DNA from: Bog-756 sp963713625
GTDB lineage: Bacteria > Actinomycetota > Acidimicrobiia > Acidimicrobiales > RAAP-2
Length of the DNA: 64,000 nucleotides
Assembly (NCBI GenBank): GCA_963713625.1
Contig: CAVQMN010000004.1
Span: forward strand, 930,001-994,000
Direction: 5' to 3'
The notes under the pieces are model-generated. The model did not search any database. It was not told where the DNA came from and saw only the letters and a program-made list of their open reading frames with translations. Positions 8,153 to 16,870 of this stretch are shown in pieces. A program made the position numbers and the translations under genes. Each line of letters opens with the position of its first letter. Position 1 is the first letter of the stretch.

Positions 8153-9583
8153 GTGAGCGCGTCCTCCGAAGTCCACCGCCACCTGACCCACCCGGTCATC
8201 GACATCGACGGGCACATGGCCGAGTTCTTTCCGGCGTTGGCCCCGTATCTGGAGGGCGAGGGCCTCTCCCTCGACCATCCCGCGCTGGCCCGCCTGGCCC
8301 CGCCCTACGGCGGCACGGACCGGACCTGGCACGACCAGACGCCCGAGGAGCGGGCCGCCACCCGGACCCCGCGTGAACCGTGGTGGAGCGCCCCGGCGGG
8401 CCGGACCATCGACCTCGCCACCGCACTGTTCCCCGGCCTGCTGTACGAGCGGCTGGACGACCTGGGCATCGACTTCGGCATGGTCTACCCGAGTCTCGGG
8501 CTGGTCTTCCTCCATACCCCGGACGAGCGCTACCGGCGGGGCAGCTGCCGGGCCCTCAACCGCGCCAACGCCGAAACGTTCGCCCCGTTGTCCGACCGCC
8601 TGGCCCCGGTGGCCGCCATTCCCATGCACACGCCCGATGAGGCGGTGGAGGAGCTCGAGTTCGCGGTGGGCGAGCTCGGGTTCAAAGCCGTCGTCTGCGC
8701 CGGGTATGTGCAGCGCCCGTTCGCCGCCCTCGAGGGCAAGGATCCCGAGGTGTCGAGGTATGCGTTCTGGCTCGACCAGTTCGGCATCGACTCGGCCTAC
8801 GACTACGACCCGGTGTGGGCCAAGGCCCAGGAGCTCGGGGTGTCCATCGCCTTCCATTCGGGGTTCATCGGGATGACCCCCTACCGTTCGATCTCGAACT
8901 ATGTGTTCAACCACCTCTCCATGCTGGCCGAGGGGCAGCAGTCGCTGGCCAAGTCCCTCTTCCTCGGCGGTGTCACCCACCGCTTCCCGGACCTGAACTT
9001 CGCCTTTCTGGAGGGCGGGGTGGCCTGGGCGGCGGCGCTCTACTGCGACCTCATCGGACACTGGGAGAAGCGCAACCTCGGCGCGCTGCGCCGCAACCTC
9101 GACCCCACCCTGGTCGACCGGTCGTTGCTGGGCCGGATGGTGGCCCAACACGCCCCCGACGCACTCGGATACCGGGGGCCGTTGACCCGACGACCGGTGG
9201 AGACCGAGGACACCCTGGACGAATGGGCCGCGTGCGGGATCGAGAAGGCCGAGGACATCAAGGCCCTGTTCGTCGACCGATTCTTCTTCGGCTGCGAGGC
9301 CGACGATCCGCTGACCTCGATGGCCTTCAACACCGGGATCAACCCGTTCGGCGCCGAGCTGCAGGCCATGATGGGATCGGATATCGCCCACTGGGACGTG
9401 CCCGACATGGAAGACGTCCTGGCCGAGGCGTGGGAGATGGTCGAGCACGGCTGGATCGCCGAGGCCGACTTCGAGAGGTTCACCTTCACCAACCCGGTGC
9501 GCTTCTATACCGGCACCAATCCCGGGTTCTTCAAAGGGACGAGGGTCGAGTCCGCGGTCGACCAGCTGCTGGCCCGGGGCTGA
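8153..9583 (+). CDS. Amidohydrolase family protein (PF04909-type metal-dependent hydrolase)
   Basis: A 476-residue TIM-barrel hydrolase related to the ACMSD/PF04909 amidohydrolases. The N-terminus carries the family's D-x-D-x-H motif (IDIDGHMAE), a barrel strand ends at SIAFHSGF, a metal-type segment is NFAFLEGGVAWAA, and MGSDIAHWD near the C-terminus supplies the late Asp and His. Members act as decarboxylases or hydrolases. It starts with GTG, probably leaderless. One base separates it from the D-aminoacylase-type gene at 9585, so the two are an operon. A shorter homologue is at 28158-29294. Confidence 0.86.
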   Translation: MSASSEVHRHLTHPVIDIDGHMAEFFPALAPYLEGEGLSLDHPALARLAPPYGGTDRTWHDQTPEERAATRTPREPWWSAPAGRTIDLATALFPGLLYERLDDLGIDFGMVYPSLGLVFLHTPDERYRRGSCRALNRANAETFAPLSDRLAPVAAIPMHTPDEAVEELEFAVGELGFKAVVCAGYVQRPFAALEGKDPEVSRYAFWLDQFGIDSAYDYDPVWAKAQELGVSIAFHSGFIGMTPYRSISNYVFNHLSMLAEGQQSLAKSLFLGGVTHRFPDLNFAFLEGGVAWAAALYCDLIGHWEKRNLGALRRNLDPTLVDRSLLGRMVAQHAPDALGYRGPLTRRPVETEDTLDEWAACGIEKAEDIKALFVDRFFFGCEADDPLTSMAFNTGINPFGAELQAMMGSDIAHWDVPDMEDVLAEAWEMVEHGWIAEADFERFTFTNPVRFYTGTNPGFFKGTRVESAVDQLLARG

Positions 9584-9584
9584 C

Positions 9585-11297
9585 GTGCTCGATCTGCTTC
9601 TCCGGGGCGGCACCGTGGTCGACGGGACCGGCGCCGCGCCGGTGGTGGCGGACATCGGCGTCCGCCACGGCCGGATCGTGGCCGTCGGCACCATCGATGA
9701 ACCGGCCCGGTCCACCCTCGAGGTGCACGGCCGGATCGTCTGCCCCGGCTTCATCGACATCCACACCCACTACGACGCCCAGCTCCTGTGGGACCGGACG
9801 GCCAGCCCCTCGGTCCTCCACGGTGTGACCACGGTGCTCGGGGGGAACTGCGGATTTTCGATCGCCCCGCTCCGGGCCGGCGACGCCCCGTACATCCAGC
9901 GGATGATGGCCATGGTCGAGGGGATCCCACTCGGAGCGCTGGAAGGCGGGGGCGACTGGGAGTGGACCTCGTTCGGCCAGTACCTGGACCGCATCGACGT
10001 GGGCCTGGCCGTCAACGCCGGTTTTCTGGTCGGACACTCGACCGTCCGCCGGGCGGTGATGGGCGACGCGGCGACCGAGGATGGGGCCACGCCCGATCAG
10101 CTCGATGCCATGGTCGCTCTGGTCGGGGAGTCGTTGGCCGGGGGCGCCCTCGGGCTGTCCTCGTCCCTCGGGGAGGGCCATGTCGACGGGGCCGGCCGGC
10201 CGGTCCCCTCCCGCGCCGCCTCCGCCGACGAACTGGTGACCCTGGCCCGGGTGGTGCGGGACCACCCCGGCACCACCCTCGAGTTCATCCCCACGGTGGG
10301 GCTGATCCCCCACGAGCGGATGGAGATCATGGCCGACATGTCCCTGGCCGCCGACAGGCCCCTCAACTGGAACCTCCTCGGCAGCCTGGCTTCCGAGGAG
10401 ATCTACGAACAGCAGCTCGAGGCCTCCGACCTGGCCGCGGCCCGGGGCGCCCATGTCGTGGCCCTGACCCTGCCCGACATGATGCGGATGCGTTCGAGCA
10501 ACCTCTTGTCCGGCCTGCCCCGCTGGCGGGACGTCGTCGCTCTCGACCGCGACGAGCGGTTGGCCGCAGCCGCCGACCCGGAGACCCGGGCCGCCCTCCG
10601 GTCGAGCGCCGAAGCGGTGGCGACCAGAGCCATGGGGGTGCTCTCCGACTTCCGTCTCATGGAGGTGGCCGACCCGGGGTCGGAGTGGGTCGGGCGATCG
10701 CTGGGCGAGGTCGCCGCCTCCCGCGGCACCGACGTCATCGACGTCCTCATCGACGTCGTCCTGGTCGACGGCCTCACGCTGTTCGTGGTCCTCCCCTCGC
10801 TCACGCCGTCCTTGGGGCGGACCGACGAGGGCTGGGCGGCCCGGGTGGAGGTGTGGAAGGACCGGCGGGTGATGTTGGGGGGATCCGACGCCGGCGCCCA
10901 CGTGGATCTGATGTGCCACGCCAACTACCCGACGGTCGTGCTCGGCGAAGTGGTCCGCGACCGCGGCCTGCTCTCGTTGGAGGAGGCGGTCGAGATGATG
11001 ACCGACCGACCGGCCCGGCACTACGGGTTGCGTGACCGGGGCCGGATCGTCGACGGTTTCTTCGCCGATCTGGTGGTGTTCGACGCCCACGAGGTGGGAA
11101 CCCGACCGGCCACGGTCCTCCACGACCTGCCGGGGGGCGGCGAGCGGCTCTTCGCCGGTTCGCACGGGATCGACCACGTCTTCGTCGGCGGCCGCCAGGT
11201 GGTGGCGGACAGTGAGGTGACCGACGAGCGACCGGGCCGTGTCCTCCGATCCGGGCGCGACACCGAGACGGTGTCGCTGGCCGATGTCAGGCGGTAG
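9585..11297 (+). CDS. Second N-acyl-D-amino-acid deacylase-type amidohydrolase
   Basis: A 570-residue amidohydrolase similar along its length to the one at 6409. Its N-terminus is LDLLLRGGTVVDGTG, the metal motif is GFIDIHTHYDAQ (His60, His62), NCGFSIAPL has Cys89, and GGSDAGAHVD lies late in the barrel. It starts with GTG one base after the preceding amidohydrolase, implying coupled expression. Two such enzymes beside a PF04909-type hydrolase suggest stepwise cleavage of an amide- or carbamate-containing compound. The last 11 bp overlap the convergent SDR gene. Confidence 0.9.
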   Translation: MLDLLLRGGTVVDGTGAAPVVADIGVRHGRIVAVGTIDEPARSTLEVHGRIVCPGFIDIHTHYDAQLLWDRTASPSVLHGVTTVLGGNCGFSIAPLRAGDAPYIQRMMAMVEGIPLGALEGGGDWEWTSFGQYLDRIDVGLAVNAGFLVGHSTVRRAVMGDAATEDGATPDQLDAMVALVGESLAGGALGLSSSLGEGHVDGAGRPVPSRAASADELVTLARVVRDHPGTTLEFIPTVGLIPHERMEIMADMSLAADRPLNWNLLGSLASEEIYEQQLEASDLAAARGAHVVALTLPDMMRMRSSNLLSGLPRWRDVVALDRDERLAAAADPETRAALRSSAEAVATRAMGVLSDFRLMEVADPGSEWVGRSLGEVAASRGTDVIDVLIDVVLVDGLTLFVVLPSLTPSLGRTDEGWAARVEVWKDRRVMLGGSDAGAHVDLMCHANYPTVVLGEVVRDRGLLSLEEAVEMMTDRPARHYGLRDRGRIVDGFFADLVVFDAHEVGTRPATVLHDLPGGGERLFAGSHGIDHVFVGGRQVVADSEVTDERPGRVLRSGRDTETVSLADVRR

Positions 11298-11994
11298 CGG
11301 CCCCGTCGATGACCAGGGTCGTCCCGCTGACGGTGGCCGCCTCGTCGGAGGCCAGATAGGCCACCGCCGCCGCCACTTCGGCGGGCTCGATCATCCGTCC
11401 CATGGGCGAGGCAGCCCGGGCCAGGAGGGACATGTCCGCCCCCTCGGGGAGCTCGAATCCGCGCAGGAACGGGGTGTCCACCGAGGCCGGGCAGACGGCG
11501 TTGACCCGGACGCCGCTCTTGGCCAGCTCGATGGCCATCGACTTGGTGAGCATGATGACCCCTCCCTTCGAGGCGCAGTAGGCCGCGTTGTAGGGCGTGG
11601 CCCGCAGGCCGGCCACCGAACCCATGTTCACGATCACGCCGGTGGACGCCACCAGAGCGGGCAGCGCCGATCGCGACAGCAAGAAGGTGCCCGTGAGGTT
11701 GACGTCGATCACCTCACGCCACTGATCGGGTTGCAGGTCGCCGATGGTCCGGGCGATGCCGACGCCGGCCACATTGGCCAGGACGTCGAGGTGCCCGTGG
11801 CGTTCGAGGACGACGGCCACCGCCGCGGCACACGACTCCTCGTCCCGCACGTCGCAGTGCACGCCGTCGGTCAGGGCCTGCACGTCGCACCCGACCACGG
11901 TGGCACCCTCGGCGGAAAGTCGCTCCACCACGGCGGCGCCGATCCCGCTCGCCGCCCCCGAGACCAGCGCCACCTTCCCGTCGAATCGTGCCAT
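11287..11994 (-). CDS. SDR family oxidoreductase
   Basis: A 235-residue classical SDR. It has the cofactor loop SGAASGIG (residues 12-19), NVAG (74-77), Ser126, and Tyr139/Lys143 in YCASK. The C-terminal VSGTTLVIDGA is the usual tail. The ATG at 11994 has TACGTT 7 nt upstream, a leaderless arrangement, and is divergent from the SDR at 12042, whose promoter hexamer lies within the same 47 bp. The reaction is presumably NAD(P)-linked alcohol/ketone interconversion; the substrate is unknown. Confidence 0.9.
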   Translation of the reverse strand: MARFDGKVALVSGAASGIGAAVVERLSAEGATVVGCDVQALTDGVHCDVRDEESCAAAVAVVLERHGHLDVLANVAGVGIARTIGDLQPDQWREVIDVNLTGTFLLSRSALPALVASTGVIVNMGSVAGLRATPYNAAYCASKGGVIMLTKSMAIELAKSGVRVNAVCPASVDTPFLRGFELPEGADMSLLARAASPMGRMIEPAEVAAAVAYLASDEAATVSGTTLVIDGAATA

Positions 11995-12001
11995 GCGGTG
12001 A

Positions 12002-12007
12002 AACGTA
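12002..12007 (-). promoter_or_regulatory. Leaderless-type -10 hexamer of the SDR at 11287
   Basis: TACGTT on the minus strand ends 7 nt before the ATG at 11994. Confidence 0.5.
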
Positions 12008-12028
12008 GTGGCTGCCGTGTGCGGCCGG

Positions 12029-12034
12029 TACCAT
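12029..12034 (+). promoter_or_regulatory. Leaderless-type -10 hexamer of the SDR at 12042
   Basis: TACCAT ends 7 nt before the ATG at 12042. It overlaps the in-frame ATG at 12033, which argues against that upstream start. Confidence 0.5.
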
Positions 12035-12041
12035 GAGCCCG

Positions 12042-12800
12042 ATGGGGGCCCTGCAGGGAAAGGTGGCCGTCGTCACCGGCGGCGCATTGGGGATCGGCCG
12101 GGCATCCGCCCTCGTCTTCGCCCGCGAGGGTGCCAGTGTCGTGGTGGCCGATATCGACGAGGAGCACGGGCTCGAGACGGTGGCGCTGGTGGAAGCCGAC
12201 GGGGGACGGGCCACCTTCGTCCGGACCGACGTGGCGGTGAAGGATGATGTCGAGGGCATGGTCGAGCACGCCGTCCGGTCCTTCGGCGGCCTCGACGTCG
12301 CCTTCAACAACGCCGGGATCGCCGCCCCCTTGGCCGATCTGGCCGACTATCCCGACGACGGGTGGGACCGCACCATCGCGGTGATGCTCACCGGGGTCTA
12401 CCTGTGTATGAAGGCGGAGATCCCGCGCATGCTCGAGCGCGGGGGTGGGGCCATCGTCAACACGGCGTCGGGGGTGGGTCTCGTGGGCTACCCCGGTCAG
12501 GCCGCCTACACCGCGTCCAAGCACGGCGTGGTCGGGCTGACCAAGGTGGCCGCGCTCGACTACGGAAAAAAAGGTGTACGGGTCAACGCCATCTGCCCCG
12601 GAACCGCCCGTACTCCGATGGTCGACGCCGCCGTCAGGCGCGACCCCGCCATTGACGGGTATCTGAAGACCCTGCACCCGATCGGTCGGATCGGTGAGGC
12701 ATCGGAGATCGCCGAGGCCGCGGTGTGGCTGTGTAGTCCGGCCGCGTCCTTCGTGCTCGGGGTGGCGCTTCCGGTCGACGGCGGATACGTCGTCCCGTGA
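12042..12800 (+). CDS. SDR family oxidoreductase
   Basis: About 252 residues from the ATG at 12042. This start is chosen because TACCAT lies 7 nt before it and MGALQGKVAVVTGG is a normal SDR N-terminus; an ATG at 12033 would add three residues. Motifs are TGGALGIG, NNAG, a catalytic Ser in NTASG, and YTASK with Tyr and Lys. The C-terminus GVALPVDGGYVV is typical. The stop codon overlaps the aldehyde dehydrogenase start (GTGA), so an alcohol-to-aldehyde-to-acid pair is a reasonable reading of the two genes. Confidence 0.9.
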   Translation: MGALQGKVAVVTGGALGIGRASALVFAREGASVVVADIDEEHGLETVALVEADGGRATFVRTDVAVKDDVEGMVEHAVRSFGGLDVAFNNAGIAAPLADLADYPDDGWDRTIAVMLTGVYLCMKAEIPRMLERGGGAIVNTASGVGLVGYPGQAAYTASKHGVVGLTKVAALDYGKKGVRVNAICPGTARTPMVDAAVRRDPAIDGYLKTLHPIGRIGEASEIAEAAVWLCSPAASFVLGVALPVDGGYVVP

Positions 12801-14257
12801 GAACGGCCGGCTCGATGCGGACGGTGGGCCGGCTGGCCGCGCAGGGCCACCTGATCGGGGGATCGTGGATTCCGAGCGAGGAGGGCGGTGAGTACCCCCA
12901 CCGGTATGCGGCCACCGGGGAGGTGCAGGCGCAGGTCGGGCTGGCCGGTGCGGGCGACGTCGATGCCGCCGTCAGTGCCGCCCGAGCCGCGCAACCGGCA
13001 TGGGCCGCACTTCCCCCGGTGAAACGGGCCGGGATCCTGTTCCGGTTGGCCGATCTGCTGGAAGAGCACCGAGTGGAGGCGGCCGAGCTCGGGGCCCTCG
13101 ACAACGGGACGCCGATCGGGGTCATGAATCCGGGCCGGTATGCGGCGGCCTGGATCCGCTACTACGCCGGCTGGTGCGACAAACTCGACGGCGAGGTCAT
13201 GTCGGCCGAGCCCGCCCTGTCCTTCGTCCGCCTCGAGCCGTACGGGGTGGTGGCGGTGATCCCGCCGTGGAACGGCTCGATGATGGGGATGGGCCAGAAG
13301 TGCGGCCCGGCCCTGGCCGCCGGCAACGCGGTGGTGGCCAAGCCTCCCGAAGTCTCGCCCTTCGGCATGCTGCGGTTCGCCGAGCTGGCCCTGGAGGCGG
13401 GCCTGCCCGAAGGGGTCCTCAACGTGGTGGTGGGCGGGGGCGCCGCCGGCGCGGCGTTGGCCGGCCATCCCGGAGTGGACAAGATCTCCTTCACCGGCGG
13501 TGGCGCCACCGCCCGGGCCCTGATGGGTGCGGCGGCGGGCAACCTCACCCCGGTGGCCCTCGAGCTCGGGGGCAAATCCCCGAACATCGTGTTCCCCGAT
13601 GCCGACCTGGCGGCGGCGGCCACCAGCGCCTGCCTGGGGACGGCGCTGCTCTCCGGTCAGGGATGTGCGCTCCCCACCCGGCTCTATGTGCACGACGACG
13701 TCTACGACGAGATGGTGGGCCTGCTCGTCTCCGCGCTGGCCACCGTGGCGGTCGGCGACCCCCTCGACCCGGCGACGTTCGTCGGCCCGGTGGTCACCGA
13801 GGCGGCCATGGTCCGCATCCTGGCCACCGTCGAGCGGGCCCGGGCCGACGGGGCCGATCTCCTGACCGGCGGGTACCGCCTGGAAGGAGAGCTGGCCGCC
13901 GGGTGGTTCGTGGCCCCCACCGTGTTGGGCGGGGTCGACCACCACAGCGACCTGGCCCGCAACGAGGTGTTCGGCCCCGTCCAGGCCGTGCTGCGCTTCT
14001 CCTCCGACGACGAAGCCCTGCTGATGGCCAACGACAGCCCCTACGGCCTCGGGGCCTACCTCCACACCCACGACCTGCGGCGCATCCAACGCTTCGTGCG
14101 GGATATCGAGGCCGGCACCGTGGCCGTCAACGGCATGGGCCGGATCTCCCCGGCCACCCCGTTCGGCGGGTACAAACAGAGTGGTTTCGGTCGTGAGGGG
14201 GGCCGGGCCGGGATCGAGGAGATGGTGCGCCGCAAGACGGTGTTCATGGCTCCGTAG
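12797..14257 (+). CDS. Aldehyde dehydrogenase family protein
   Basis: A 486-residue NAD(P)-dependent aldehyde dehydrogenase. The oxyanion-site segment is IPPWNG, the cofactor motif is FTGGGATAR, the general base Glu256 is in LELGGK, and the nucleophile Cys290 is in SGQGC. The C-terminal NEVFGPV and PFGGYKQSGFGRE blocks complete the fold, and the length is normal. The GTG start overlaps the SDR stop codon by four bases; an ATG at 12815 is an alternative. Coupling to the SDR suggests oxidation of an aldehyde that the SDR makes from an alcohol. Confidence 0.93.
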   Translation: MRTAGSMRTVGRLAAQGHLIGGSWIPSEEGGEYPHRYAATGEVQAQVGLAGAGDVDAAVSAARAAQPAWAALPPVKRAGILFRLADLLEEHRVEAAELGALDNGTPIGVMNPGRYAAAWIRYYAGWCDKLDGEVMSAEPALSFVRLEPYGVVAVIPPWNGSMMGMGQKCGPALAAGNAVVAKPPEVSPFGMLRFAELALEAGLPEGVLNVVVGGGAAGAALAGHPGVDKISFTGGGATARALMGAAAGNLTPVALELGGKSPNIVFPDADLAAAATSACLGTALLSGQGCALPTRLYVHDDVYDEMVGLLVSALATVAVGDPLDPATFVGPVVTEAAMVRILATVERARADGADLLTGGYRLEGELAAGWFVAPTVLGGVDHHSDLARNEVFGPVQAVLRFSSDDEALLMANDSPYGLGAYLHTHDLRRIQRFVRDIEAGTVAVNGMGRISPATPFGGYKQSGFGREGGRAGIEEMVRRKTVFMAP

Positions 14258-14404
14258 TGTCCCGGGCCGCGTGACCGTCCCGTCGCCCCACCTCTGTTCC
14301 CCGCCGGGCCGGCCGCCGCAGGCCGGGTCCGAGGGGCCGATCCCCGGTAGGTTCGGCCCACGCAGACTGCCCGGTGTGTCCTCGGGTGCGATCAGGAGGT
14401 GGCA

Positions 14405-16705
14405 ATGGAAACTCCGGAGTTCCAAGGAGTCATCGGCGACGACTGGCGGGATTCCACCCCGTGGTGGCCGGAGGTCGCCTCCCCGCCGGACGGTGCCCCC
14501 AACGTGCTGCTGGTGGTCCTCGACGACGTCGGGTTCGCGCAACTGGGTTGCTACGGGTCGGACATCGATACGCCGGCCATCGACGGTCTGGCCCGGTCGG
14601 GCCTCCGTCTCACCAACTTCCATACCACCGCGCTGTGCTCCCCGACCCGGGCCTGCCTGCTCACCGGACGCAACCATCACCGCAACGGCCTCGGGCGGGT
14701 CGCTGACCTGGCCATGGGATTTCCGGGGTACAACGCCGAGGTCCCCAAGGAGAACGGCTTCCTCCCCGAGATCCTGCGCCAGCGCGGCTACGCCACCTAC
14801 GCGGTGGGCAAGTGGCATCTCACCCCGGACGATGAGACCCATATGGCCGCCCCCCGGCACAGCTGGCCGCTGGCCCGCGGCTTCGACCGGTGGTACGGGT
14901 TCCACGGGGGCGAGACCCATCAGTTCGTTCCCAGCCTCTACCACGACAACCACTCGATCCAACCCCCGAAGTCGATCGACGAGGGCTACCACCTGAGCGC
15001 AGATCTGGCCGACCAGGCCATCGCCCAGCTCACCGATCTGCGGGCTGTCGACGTGGACCGGCGGTTCTTCCTCTACTTCTGCACCGGGGCCTGCCACTCG
15101 CCCCACCATGCCCCGGCCGAGTGGATCGAGCGCTATCGCGGTCGGTTCGACCAGGGCTGGGACCGGTGGCGGGACGAGATCTTTGCCCGCCAACTCGAGT
15201 CGGGGCTGTTGCCGGTGGGGACCGAGATGGCCCCCCGGCCTCCGTGGGTCCCGGCGTGGGAGGACCTGCCCCCCGACGAGAAGGCGGTGTCGGCGCGGTT
15301 CATGGAATGCTTTGCCGCCTTCTTGTCCTACACCGACGCCCAGCTGGCCCGGGTGCTGGACTTCCTCGACACGACCGGCGACCGGGACGACACCTTGATC
15401 ATCCTGGTCTCGGACAACGGCGCCAGCTCGGAGGGTGGGGTCGGCGGATCGATCAACGACAACCGCCTCCAGAACTTCGACCCCGCCGGTCCGGCCGAAC
15501 TGTCCCGGCGCATCGACGAGTTGGGCGGACCCAGTGCCCACAACAACTACCCCTGGGGCTGGACCATGGCCGGCAACACCCCGTTCAAGCGGTGGAAGCG
15601 GGAGGTACATGAAGGGGGCGTGGCCGATCCGTGCATCGTCAGCTGGCCCGCCCGGCTCGGTTCGGAGGGTGGGATCCGCCGGCAGTTCACCCACGCCGTC
15701 GATGTCCTGCCCACCGTGTTGGATCTGGCCGGCATCCGAGCGCCCGAGACCATCGAGTACGTGCCGCAGAGCCGCATCGACGGCATCAGCTTCGCCGCGC
15801 TCCTGGCCGCCGGCGGGGCTGACGCCCCGCCCCACCGCACGACCCAGCACTTCGAGATGTTCGGGAGCCGGGCGCTGTATCACGACGGTTGGAAGGCGGT
15901 CACCTTCAAGCCCATCGGGCCCGTCTACAACGACGGGATCAACTGGAACGCGCCGTTCAGCGAGGACCGGTGGGAGCTCTACCACGTCGAGTCGGATCCC
16001 GCCGAGATCCACGATCTGGCCGAGCTGCACCCCGACCGCCTGGCCGGGATGATCGAGCGGTGGTGGGTCGAAGCGCGCCGCAACCAGGTGCTGCCCCTCG
16101 ACAACCGGGTGCTGCACACGATTGTCAACCCCAAACCGGATTGGCGGCCCCCCCGGCTGACCACCACCTACTACCCGGGCGGATCACCGGTTCCCGAGCC
16201 GGTGGCCGCCAATGTGAAGAACCGCGGCCATGCCATCGAGGTCGATCTCACCGTCCCCCCCGGCCGGCCGCCGGAAGGGGTGTTGCTGGCCCAGGGCTCC
16301 GTGCTCGGCGGCTTCTCGCTCCACCTGCTCGGGGGACGCCTGCGGTACGTGCACAACCTCTACGGGAAAGAGCTCCACGAGATCGTGGCCGAGACACCGG
16401 TCGACCCCGGTCGTCACCGCCTCGGATTCCGCTTCGAGCGCGAGGAAGGGGGAGGCGGTCCCGTGGCGCTGAGCATCGACGGGGCGGTGGTGGCCACCGG
16501 TGCCATCCCGAGGTTCACGGTTGCCGCCTTCAGTGCCACCGGCGCCGGTCTGACCTGTGGCTACGAGCTCGGCCCGGCAGTGGCAGACGGGTACGTGGCC
16601 CCGTTCACCTGTACCGCCGACATCCACACGGTCACCGTCACCCTCAGCGAACAGGTCCCGGTCAACCCCATGGTGGAATTCGAGCGGATCCTGGCCGAGC
16701 AGTAG
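14405..16705 (+). CDS. Arylsulfatase-like formylglycine sulfatase, complete
   Basis: A 766-residue type I sulfatase. The formylglycine motif C-S-P-T-R has Cys78, and Asp40/Asp41 in VVLDD start the metal site. Further family elements are VGKWHL, the late metal motif LVSDNGASSEGG, and NNYPWGWTMAGNTPFKRWKR. A C-terminal domain of about 200 residues is beta-rich and resembles sulfatases of the AtsA group. No signal peptide is seen, so it is probably cytoplasmic. The ATG at 14405 has AGGAGG 5 nt upstream; the GTG two codons earlier lies inside that site. The partial sulfatase at the left edge is a close relative. Confidence 0.93.
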   Translation: METPEFQGVIGDDWRDSTPWWPEVASPPDGAPNVLLVVLDDVGFAQLGCYGSDIDTPAIDGLARSGLRLTNFHTTALCSPTRACLLTGRNHHRNGLGRVADLAMGFPGYNAEVPKENGFLPEILRQRGYATYAVGKWHLTPDDETHMAAPRHSWPLARGFDRWYGFHGGETHQFVPSLYHDNHSIQPPKSIDEGYHLSADLADQAIAQLTDLRAVDVDRRFFLYFCTGACHSPHHAPAEWIERYRGRFDQGWDRWRDEIFARQLESGLLPVGTEMAPRPPWVPAWEDLPPDEKAVSARFMECFAAFLSYTDAQLARVLDFLDTTGDRDDTLIILVSDNGASSEGGVGGSINDNRLQNFDPAGPAELSRRIDELGGPSAHNNYPWGWTMAGNTPFKRWKREVHEGGVADPCIVSWPARLGSEGGIRRQFTHAVDVLPTVLDLAGIRAPETIEYVPQSRIDGISFAALLAAGGADAPPHRTTQHFEMFGSRALYHDGWKAVTFKPIGPVYNDGINWNAPFSEDRWELYHVESDPAEIHDLAELHPDRLAGMIERWWVEARRNQVLPLDNRVLHTIVNPKPDWRPPRLTTTYYPGGSPVPEPVAANVKNRGHAIEVDLTVPPGRPPEGVLLAQGSVLGGFSLHLLGGRLRYVHNLYGKELHEIVAETPVDPGRHRLGFRFEREEGGGGPVALSIDGAVVATGAIPRFTVAAFSATGAGLTCGYELGPAVADGYVAPFTCTADIHTVTVTLSEQVPVNPMVEFERILAEQ

Positions 16706-16870
16706 GCCTCCCGTCGGGCCGCTCCCGGGGCCTCCTGCGGCCCGAGAAGCCCTGCAACCGGCATGTTTAGGGAATTCATATCCTCCGTTCACGGTCGCCT
16801 TAGACGAAAGGTGTCCAATGGCCAGGTAACGATGTGAGCAAGCTGCGCGGAACTGGAAAGCAGAAGGTAG

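Noticed and set aside
6388..8376. 662-codon plus-strand open frame
   Set aside because: Antisense to the D-aminoacylase-type gene; no recognisable domain.
12560..16117. 1185-codon minus-strand open frame
   Set aside because: Antisense shadow of the aldehyde dehydrogenase and sulfatase genes; the translation is low-complexity His/Gly/Arg-rich with no family motifs.
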